From an uncultured Collinsella sp. (lineage in GTDB: Bacteria; Actinomycetota; Coriobacteriia; Coriobacteriales; Coriobacteriaceae): DNA of 41,874 nucleotides. The stretch spans positions 1 to 41,874 of the forward strand of contig CABUDZ010000007.1 in the NCBI GenBank assembly GCA_902490445.1, read 5' to 3'. The position numbers were made by a program, and so were the translations under genes. Positions within the stretch are counted from its first letter, which is position 1. Every line of letters starts with the position of its first letter. The notes beneath the pieces are model-generated. The model worked only from the letters and a program-made list of their open reading frames with translations, was not told where the DNA came from and ran no database searches. Of this stretch, positions 1 to 5,829 are shown piece after piece.

Positions 1-186
1 CGCGAGCGACGACATGAGAGCGGTTTTACCGGTTCCGCGCGCGCCTGAGAAGATCGAGGTCAATTCCGGGCGCCTGCGCTGGCTCAAGAAGGCACGGTCC
101 AAATCCCGAATAATCTGTTGTCTGCCAGCGAGATGAGCAGGAACCTCACCAAAACTGGGGGTAAACGGGTTCTCGAGATATTCCAC
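1..186 (-). CDS. AAA-type ATP-binding protein, N-terminal part (cut by window edge)
   Basis: This is the first 62 codons of a minus-strand gene that continues past the left edge. It starts at a GTG (184-186) behind a strong AAAGGAGAG ribosome binding site. The protein opens with a short segment ending in HLAGRQQ, followed by a helix and a Walker A loop GARGTGKT at about residues 49-56. This arrangement (an NPF-like start, GR, then GxxGTGKT) is typical of the archaeal-ATPase/AAA_16-like family of stand-alone NTPases. The substrate or partner cannot be inferred. It could equally be the ATPase of a larger regulatory or defence protein, because only the nucleotide-binding start is visible. Confidence 0.75.
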   Translation of the reverse strand, partial: MEYLENPFTPSFGEVPAHLAGRQQIIRDLDRAFLSQRRRPELTSIFSGARGTGKTALMSSLA

Positions 187-303
187 AAGGCTCTCCTTTC
201 ACACCTCCGTTTAACTTCATTTTATTCTAGTTAATTCTGATTAAAAGCGATGGTCCGTTATTTAGAGCATCAATTAGGCGTGTGTGTCATCGACATGGCG
301 CTT

Positions 304-338
304 GAATGTGACAAAGGGACTGTCCCTTTGTCACATTC
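304..338. repeat. Perfect 17-bp inverted repeat (GTGACAAAGGGAC type)
   Basis: Two perfectly complementary 17-nt arms (304-320 and 322-338) flank a single base. The core reads GGGACTGTCCC. The right arm covers the stop codon of trmL, so the palindrome is the actual 3' end of that gene. It lacks a clear oligo-T run. It could act as a transcription terminator, but it resembles a dispersed REP/MITE-like element more than a simple terminator, and other palindromes in the window share the GGGAC core. Confidence 0.8.
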
Positions 339-930
339 CCGGAAAGCCTGTTTGGCGCAGAGCCTCGTAGAGGACGATGGCGGCGCTGTTGGAGAGGTTG
401 AGTGCGCTGATGCGGTAGTCGTCCGGGTTGACGAAGTTGCCGCAGATATCCTGTTGAAGGATGGCCTCATGGCTGTCCTCGGTATGCCCGAGCGATTCCT
501 CGTGGGCTTCCCAGGCCTCGGCATTATCGAGCGAATCACAATCGCGCAGCATGGGGATGCGCTCGCAGCGCTCGGGCGCCGCGGCAAGCAGCGGCTCGGG
601 AACGCCCGAGCTCTCGCTGCCAAAGACCAAGTAGTCGCCGTCGCGGTAGGTGCTTTGCGCATAGGTGCGGCGTGCCTTTTTGGTCAGCAGATGTAGGCGC
701 TCGTCGGCGGGGGAGAGGTCGTTGCGCGCAAGAAAATCCTCCCAGCCGGCATAGGTCGTCACATCCAAGTTTTGCCAGTAGCCCAGGCCGGCGCGACGTA
801 CCGTCTTGTCGTCGAGCGAAAAGCCCAGTGGCTCCACCAGATGCAGGCGGGCGCCGGTAACCACGCAGGTGCGGCCGATATTGCCCGTATTGGCCGGAAT
901 CTCGGGTGCATACAGCACAATGTTGAACAT
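331..930 (-). CDS. trmL: tRNA (cytidine/uridine-34-2'-O)-methyltransferase, TrmL/SPOUT family
   Basis: TrmL methylates the 2'-OH of the wobble nucleotide of tRNA-Leu isoacceptors using S-adenosylmethionine. The start ATG at 930 has an AAGGAG site just upstream. The 199-residue protein shows the family landmarks: N-terminal NIVLYAPEIPANTGNIGR, LHLVEPLGF, FGSESSGVPE (about 103-112) and the knot-forming ALNLSNSAAIVLYEALRQ near the end. Between RIPML (about 125-129) and that last motif lies an acidic stretch of about 40 residues absent from typical TrmL proteins (about 155 residues in E. coli), which explains the greater length. The stop codon lies inside a palindromic repeat. It is transcribed after the CobW-like gene. 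Confidence 0.92.
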   Translation of the reverse strand: MFNIVLYAPEIPANTGNIGRTCVVTGARLHLVEPLGFSLDDKTVRRAGLGYWQNLDVTTYAGWEDFLARNDLSPADERLHLLTKKARRTYAQSTYRDGDYLVFGSESSGVPEPLLAAAPERCERIPMLRDCDSLDNAEAWEAHEESLGHTEDSHEAILQQDICGNFVNPDDYRISALNLSNSAAIVLYEALRQTGFPGM

Positions 931-953
931 GAATCTCCTTGGCTCAGAACGAA

Positions 954-992
954 AAACCACCACGAAGGGGACAGGCACCTTCGTGGTGGTTT
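954..992. repeat. Perfect 15-bp inverted repeat with GGACAGGCA loop
   Basis: The arms AAACCACCACGAAGG (954-968) and CCTTCGTGGTGGTTT (978-992) pair perfectly around a 9-nt loop. The element sits between the stop of the CobW-like gene and the ribosome binding site of trmL. A degenerate relative with the same CACCTTCGTGGTGGTT sequence occurs near 39941-39963, so this is a dispersed repeat. It may also terminate or attenuate transcription between the two genes. Confidence 0.8.
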
Positions 993-1031
993 GGCGGTTA
1001 CGTAGGCAGAAAAATGCCCGCTTGGATAAAC

Positions 1032-2162
1032 CTAGGCGCGGTGCCAGTCGGTCAGGCAGGCATCGAGGGAGGCGATGAGCGCATCCTTGTCCATGTGACG
1101 GCCGATGATGCACAGGCTCGTCATGCGGTCGCCCGTCTCGTCGTCCCAAATCTGCATGATCTCGGGGTTCTCGTCGATGATCTTCTGCTTCTCGCCCTCG
1201 GGCGCGGAGTCAACGAACAGACCGTTCTCCATCAGGCGCATCTGGTGGCCGGCCTGCTCAAACATGTAGCACATGTCCGGATCGCCGGTCTGCCACAGCG
1301 GGCCCTTGACGCGAATGACCTCGTCGGGCCACTCCTGCTCAACAAAATCGGTGAACTTCTGCAGGTCAAACGGCTTGCGGCGCGAGTACACAAAAGTCTC
1401 GATGTCGTACTCGAGCACCTCGGGGTCGTCGTGCTCCTCGGGATGTTCCATGGCCTCGATCCAGGCGGCGGAGTTGTAGGCGCGCATAAAGTCGAAGCGG
1501 TCGGTGTCGAGCAGCTCCTCCATGGGGACCTCGCCGTTTTGAGCCTCGACAATCACGGCGTCCTTCTGCAGGCTGCGCACGATGGCCTTGAGCTCGGCAA
1601 TCTGCTCAGGCGTGACGGTATCGGTCTTGTTGAGGATCAGCGTGGAGCAAAACTCGATCTGCTGGATGAGCAGACTTTCGATGTCGTCCTCGTCGATATC
1701 CTCGGCTAGCAGATCGCGACCGCCGTTGAACTCGTCGTACATGCGGGCGCAGTCGACCACGGCCACGATGTTGTCGAGCGCGAGCTTGGGCTCGCCGCCC
1801 ACCTTGGCCTCGTCGCAGAAGCTCGAGATGGTGTAGGCGATGGGGATGGGCTCGCAAATACCCGAGGCCTCGATGATGATGTAGTCGAACTTGCCCGAAT
1901 CGGCGATGCCCTGCAGCTGGTTGGCCAGGTCGTCCGAAAGCGTGCAGCAGATGCAGCCGTTGGTGAGCGGGATGAGGTCGTCGGTCTCGGAAAGGCCGCC
2001 GTCGGCGATAAGGCTGGCGTCGACGTTGATCTCGCCGATATCGTTGACGATCACGGCGGCGCGGATGCCGCCGTCGTTAGCGAGGATGTGGTTGAGCAGC
2101 GTGGTCTTGCCGGCACCGAGGTATCCGGTAAGCATGATGATCTTCACAGGTTTGTTGGGCAT
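1032..2162 (-). CDS. CobW/COG0523-family G3E GTPase (metal chaperone-like)
   Basis: This is a P-loop GTPase of the CobW/YeiR/ZNG1 group, which insert or traffic metal ions such as Zn or Co. The chosen ATG (2162) follows AAGGAGGG; an in-frame ATG seven codons upstream has no such site. The 376-residue protein carries Walker A GYLGAGKT (13-20), the metal-binding CxCC motif NGCICC (Cys70, 72, 73), the switch/Walker B region IIEASGICEP, and the guanine-specificity motif LNKTD. A C-terminal CobW domain follows (about 270-376). The gene lies 86 bp downstream of the Spx-like gene and 101 bp upstream of trmL. Family membership is clear; the metal handled is not. Confidence 0.9.
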   Translation of the reverse strand: MPNKPVKIIMLTGYLGAGKTTLLNHILANDGGIRAAVIVNDIGEINVDASLIADGGLSETDDLIPLTNGCICCTLSDDLANQLQGIADSGKFDYIIIEASGICEPIPIAYTISSFCDEAKVGGEPKLALDNIVAVVDCARMYDEFNGGRDLLAEDIDEDDIESLLIQQIEFCSTLILNKTDTVTPEQIAELKAIVRSLQKDAVIVEAQNGEVPMEELLDTDRFDFMRAYNSAAWIEAMEHPEEHDDPEVLEYDIETFVYSRRKPFDLQKFTDFVEQEWPDEVIRVKGPLWQTGDPDMCYMFEQAGHQMRLMENGLFVDSAPEGEKQKIIDENPEIMQIWDDETGDRMTSLCIIGRHMDKDALIASLDACLTDWHRA

Positions 2163-2248
2163 GTGCCCTCCTTTGTTAGACAAGGCTTACAGTTGAATCT
2201 TATGCCAAACGCCTGCTCTTATACCCACGCACGGGCAAAAAACACAGG

Positions 2249-2590
2249 CTACTCCCAGGCTCCCCATACGTCGGGGCAATAGCCGACGGTGGCCTTTTTG
2301 CCGTTGCGCACAATGGGCTCGGCCAGAACCTGCTGGTTCTCGAGCAGCTTGTCGAAGCGCTGGCTGGGAGTGAGGTGCTGGATGAGCGCGAGCGTCTCCT
2401 CGTCCTTGGCTTTGGGGTTGAGCAGCTTGTCGATGCCGCCGACCGCCTGCATCACGCTCGTGAGCTCGCCCTTGCTCATCTCCTTTTCCTTAAGGTCGAT
2501 AAACTGCACCTTAATGCGGCGCTCCTTAAAATAGCGCTGGGCCTTCTTGGTATCGAAGGACTTTTTGGTGCCGAAGATTTGCACGTTCAT
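2249..2590 (-). CDS. Spx/ArsC/YffB-family thioredoxin-fold protein
   Basis: This 113-residue protein is of normal length for the arsenate-reductase-like (ArsC/Spx) family. The fold is recognised from the N-terminal strand VQIFGTKK, the following helix KKAQRYFKERRI, the strand KVQFIDLKEK, the LLNPKAKD segment and the terminal cis-Pro-like region LAEPIVRNGKKATVGY. The position after the first strand reads KKSFDTKK. Relatives usually place the active-site Cys here, and no Cys occurs nearby, so a classical arsenate reductase reaction is unlikely. It starts 17 bp after the flavoprotein gene stops, which suggests one operon and a thiol or redox role. Its ribosome binding site is weak, which fits translational coupling. 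Confidence 0.8.
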   Translation of the reverse strand: MNVQIFGTKKSFDTKKAQRYFKERRIKVQFIDLKEKEMSKGELTSVMQAVGGIDKLLNPKAKDEETLALIQHLTPSQRFDKLLENQQVLAEPIVRNGKKATVGYCPDVWGAWE

Positions 2591-2607
2591 ATTTATGTTC
2601 CGCCGTT

Positions 2608-3231
2608 CTACCGAATAAAGTTGGTTCGCTCGCGATCGGCCTCGGGGGCTTCGATGCCGGCGGCCTTTCCCGCCTCGATGCAACGCAGCAGCCAGGCCAT
2701 GTTTTTACCGATGTTTCGCATGGTGGCAAGGCCCTCGGCGTCCTGGGCGGCCTCGCCCGGCATGGCACCGAAGACGTTGTTCCAGTAGGTGGATGCTGCC
2801 ACGGGCATCTGGTTGATGGTGAAGTACTTGTTGAGCACGTCGAAGGTGGTCGACGTGCCGCCGCGACGGGCAACGGCGACAGCGGCGCCCGGCTTGTGCG
2901 TAAAGGCCTTGCTGCCTGCATAGAATGCGCGGTCGAGTGCCGAGAGGATGCGTCCGCTGGGATGTGCGTAGTAGACGGGCGAGCCAAAGACAAAGCCGTC
3001 TGCCTGCTCGGCAGCGGCAATCAGCTCGTTGACCACATCGTCGTCAAAGGTGCAACGGCAATCGAGCTTGCCGCACTGGCCGCAACCAATGCAATCGCGA
3101 ATGGGCTTGGCGCCCAGCTGAAACATCTCGGCCTCGATGCCTTCGGCGTTAAGCTGCTCGGCGACCTCGGCGAGTGCGCGGGCCGTGTTGCCGTTTGCCT
3201 TGGGGCTGCCATTGACCAAAAGAACCTTCAT
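2608..3231 (-). CDS. NADPH-dependent FMN reductase / iron-sulfur flavoprotein-like oxidoreductase
   Basis: This 207-residue flavodoxin-fold protein starts at an ATG after GGGAG. GSPKANGNT (8-16) is the FMN phosphate-binding loop. FGSPVYYAHPSG is the second flavin-contact segment, and ARRGGTSTTFD the third. A Cys cluster, Cys47-x2-Cys50-x2-Cys53 followed by Cys58 and Cys60, resembles the compact cysteine motif of archaeal iron-sulfur flavoproteins and of many clostridial 'flavodoxin family' proteins, which may hold a [4Fe-4S] cluster. It is probably a cytoplasmic electron-transfer or quinone/azo-type reductase, and the electron donor is unknown. It is the first gene of a likely two-gene unit with the Spx-like gene. 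Confidence 0.88.
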   Translation of the reverse strand: MKVLLVNGSPKANGNTARALAEVAEQLNAEGIEAEMFQLGAKPIRDCIGCGQCGKLDCRCTFDDDVVNELIAAAEQADGFVFGSPVYYAHPSGRILSALDRAFYAGSKAFTHKPGAAVAVARRGGTSTTFDVLNKYFTINQMPVAASTYWNNVFGAMPGEAAQDAEGLATMRNIGKNMAWLLRCIEAGKAAGIEAPEADRERTNFIR

Positions 3232-3304
3232 CACAAACTCCCTCTGCTGTCGGTGACTTCTGCAGAGGATTATCGCACGAGCGGGCAGATGGCGTGGGGC
3301 ACGA

Positions 3305-3460
3305 TGCCGGCCCCGAGGGCCCACGGCAGGCACGCTTACCAGGTACGAGCGGGATACGGTCCAGAGGATGTTGGAGTGCGGGGCCTCGTGCGAGCAGATT
3401 GTAAGGGGTCTGGGCGGGTCGCCCTCGATGGCGAGCTTTGAGGCCTTGGAAGGCGGGCTG
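3305..3460 (+). pseudogene. Possible relic of an IS30-type transposase N-terminal HTH
   Basis: The 334-bp gap between the flavoprotein gene and the small membrane protein has no intact gene. In the plus frame beginning at 3305, a stretch translates to PTAGTLTRYERDTVQRML, then CGASCEQIVRGLGGSPS. This has the layout of the helix-turn-helix that opens IS30-family transposases (LT..ER..I..ML..G.S..EIAR.LGRSPST). There is no start codon with a ribosome binding site, and similarity fades after about 3415. It is probably a decayed fragment. The assignment rests only on motif resemblance and could be coincidence. Confidence 0.35.
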
Positions 3461-3565
3461 CTGCGGCGGCTATGGTTTATACTAAGGCGGTTGCTATCGA
3501 GTAATTCATACTTGGTTTGATTCGATTGTGAATGCGTAACTAGGATGGAAAGCAAAGGAAACTCT

Positions 3566-3886
3566 ATGGAAACAGAGGATGCTGTTTGCTTGATGACTTC
3601 GATTGCCTTGATTGTCCTTTCAATCCAATACCGAAGAGGAAGATGGCTCTGCTCAATTGCTGGATATGATGTCACAAAAAGGGAGAGCGAGATTGATATA
3701 CGCCCTTACGCAAAGCTGATTTCTTCTGTGACGTTATGGATGGGGCTGCTGTTTTTCTTGTGGGCGGTAGAGGGCTGGGTACGCGATTGGAATACCAGCG
3801 TTTTTGAAGTTTTGGTTCTACTTCTGTTCAGCTTGGCCTCTTTGTCGTTCGTGCGGCTCGTTAGGTTTGTGTTTATGAGGCGATAG
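3566..3886 (+). CDS. Small integral membrane protein, DUF3784-like
   Basis: This is a 106-residue protein with three hydrophobic segments (about 7-20, 46-64 and 77-94). The segment between the first two contains WLCSIAGYDV, reminiscent of the GYNT loop of DUF3784 small membrane proteins. Two in-frame ATGs are available; the second (3566) is preferred because AAAGGAAA precedes it. Its base composition is clearly more AT-rich than its neighbours and codon use differs, so it may be a recent arrival. A short CCAGC-GGCTGG hairpin follows the stop. The 284 bp after the gene (3887-4170) hold no convincing gene. Function unknown. Confidence 0.6.
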   Translation: METEDAVCLMTSIALIVLSIQYRRGRWLCSIAGYDVTKRESEIDIRPYAKLISSVTLWMGLLFFLWAVEGWVRDWNTSVFEVLVLLLFSLASLSFVRLVRFVFMRR

Positions 3887-4170
3887 CCAGCGGAAGTGGC
3901 TGGACGACAAAATGGACCAATGCAGCCAATTGTCAATAGAATTTGATAGGCTTGGCTTAACAGATTTACTCGAGGGCATATCCGTGGCGGGGGATAGGTT
4001 CTATCTTGTTGAGCACTTATTTGCATCAGGCAAAGTAAACCAAGAGTATCGAAACGGTGCCCCCGGGCCCCGGGAGGGACTGAGGGGACGTTCGGCTAAC
4101 TGCGGGTACGACCTATTTGCCCAATGTGTTCGGTTGAGATCGGAAATTAACCATCATGCGCCCCATAACG

Positions 4171-5703
4171 CTAGTCCAGCTTGGTGCCCGGTACCTGCGG
4201 CGCCTCTTTAATCAGCGCATTAAGTTCGTTCAAAATGGAAACGGGCTGTCGGTCGACGGCGTCCAGATGAAGCGTCGCCACGCGAAGGGGCGGCTGATAT
4301 TCAAATGAGCCAAGGAGCACGGGCGATCCCAAGAACCGTTCGATTTCGTCTGCAACCGCGTCGGTCTCTTCGGGATCAAAGTCGTCGAAGAGCGCCACGA
4401 ACATCGGTCCGGTCGAGCGGAACAGACGACCCTTGCCGCGCGAGCAATCCATGAGGCAGGCGGCGCTTTCTGCCAAAACGCGGTCGCCTGCATCAAAGCC
4501 AAAGCGGGCATTGACCTGTGCGATTTCGTCGATTTTAATGGCGATCAAGCCCGCGTTTCGTGCCACGCGACGCATCTCGCCAATGGCGTTGACCAGGGCG
4601 TGGATATCGCCCAGACCGGTCACGGAATCGGTCGTATCTGCCAAGCTTCGGTTGGTGACAATGCCCACATACATGTTGGGCTCGGTATCGGTGCCGTCCA
4701 GGCGGTAACCCGTGCAGTCGCAAAGCGCGTATTTTCCGGCGGTATTCATGACGCGATACTGCATGCAGTGGAAGTGCCACGTGCCGTTTACCACCATATC
4801 GAGCTCGGCACGTACGTTGTCGCGGTCCTCGGGGTGAACACGGGCAAGCCATATATCGAGCGAGTTGTAGGGATGCTGGGAGGGTAGGTCAAAATCGCGC
4901 ACGGCATTAACCGACCATTGCGATTCGCCGGTGTCGAGGTTAATGATGAACGGATAGCGTGTCTCGGAGCTCATGGAGATCGCTTGAAACACTCGGTCGT
5001 TGCAGGGGGGGGGTTGTTCGGTGATCGGGCGTTGCAGCGCATCGCCTTCTTCCGGTTGTTGCACACGGTACATGAGCTTGTAGCGATACATTTTGCGGTC
5101 GGCGTCCTTTGTCATCTGGCGACGCGTATCGCCTGCAAGCGGGTCGACGCGCGAGCAGCCAAAGCTAAAGCTGGCGATCATGGGCGCCTTGCCGTCCGAT
5201 GTTGCCTCGATAAGATTGGCACGCGTCCACTCCAGGCGCTGCTCGAGCTCGGCTTCGTTTGTCGTGGGGGATATAAGTACAAATTCGTCTCCACCGATAC
5301 GGAACAGCAACTCATCGTGCTCCATTGTCTCGGTGAGTGCGCGGCAGATGCTCAGAATGTAGCGATTGCCCTCGGCGTGGCCAAACTTATCGTTGCAATG
5401 CTTGAGGCGATCGATGTCAATATAGGCACAGGTGAAGGGGGTGCCTTTGCGCCAGAGCTGATCGACATGGCGGTCGAGTCCGCCACGGTTGCCAAGATTG
5501 GTGAGCGAGTCGATATAGGCGCCGTGCTCAAGCAACTCACGTTCTTGTTGCAGGATGGCGAGCGTTTTCTGCAGTTGCTCACCGATGGCACGCAGCTCCG
5601 GGGGCAGCGCGGCAACATCGAGCTCGGTGGTTGAGGCCCCGTTCGCAAGTCGCTGAAGATGAGCGATGATTGATTGCTCGCCCAGGCGATACGACTCGTT
5701 CAT
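4171..5703 (-). CDS. Diguanylate cyclase: GGDEF - PAS - degenerate GGDEF
   Basis: This is a 510-residue cytoplasmic signalling protein with no membrane segment. The start ATG (5703) is preceded by AAGGAGG. A helical N-terminus (1-60) leads into a complete GGDEF domain with the active motif RIGGDEF at 135-141 and substrate-contact residues DIDRLKHCNDKFGH, so it probably makes cyclic di-GMP from GTP. A PAS-like domain follows (about 250-360, with WLARVHPEDRDN). The C-terminal 140 residues resemble a second GGDEF fold, but the signature is RSTGPMFVALF, so this copy should be inactive or purely regulatory. The neighbouring gene has the same first three domains, so the two are paralogues. An I-site RxxD cannot be assigned with confidence. 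Confidence 0.88.
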   Translation of the reverse strand: MNESYRLGEQSIIAHLQRLANGASTTELDVAALPPELRAIGEQLQKTLAILQQERELLEHGAYIDSLTNLGNRGGLDRHVDQLWRKGTPFTCAYIDIDRLKHCNDKFGHAEGNRYILSICRALTETMEHDELLFRIGGDEFVLISPTTNEAELEQRLEWTRANLIEATSDGKAPMIASFSFGCSRVDPLAGDTRRQMTKDADRKMYRYKLMYRVQQPEEGDALQRPITEQPPPCNDRVFQAISMSSETRYPFIINLDTGESQWSVNAVRDFDLPSQHPYNSLDIWLARVHPEDRDNVRAELDMVVNGTWHFHCMQYRVMNTAGKYALCDCTGYRLDGTDTEPNMYVGIVTNRSLADTTDSVTGLGDIHALVNAIGEMRRVARNAGLIAIKIDEIAQVNARFGFDAGDRVLAESAACLMDCSRGKGRLFRSTGPMFVALFDDFDPEETDAVADEIERFLGSPVLLGSFEYQPPLRVATLHLDAVDRQPVSILNELNALIKEAPQVPGTKLD

Positions 5704-5829
5704 GATGGATTGCCTCCTTGGATGGAACAATGGTTTGTATCTTACTCCCAATTCGGTTTAGATTGGAGTATTAGTTAGCTCATGGGAACAAACGCTCCCC
5801 TCGACGGTGGCGTTTTGCGTGCGAGCGTA

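Noticed and set aside
3232..3675. N-terminal extension of the FMN reductase-like protein upstream of 3231
   Set aside because: The added sequence has no family similarity and the ATG at 3231 has its own GGGAG site.
3912..4211. Open frame of 99 codons after the small membrane protein
   Set aside because: It has no ribosome binding site, runs through a CCCCCGGGCCCCGGG tract and the end of the GGDEF gene on the other strand, and its composition changes midway.
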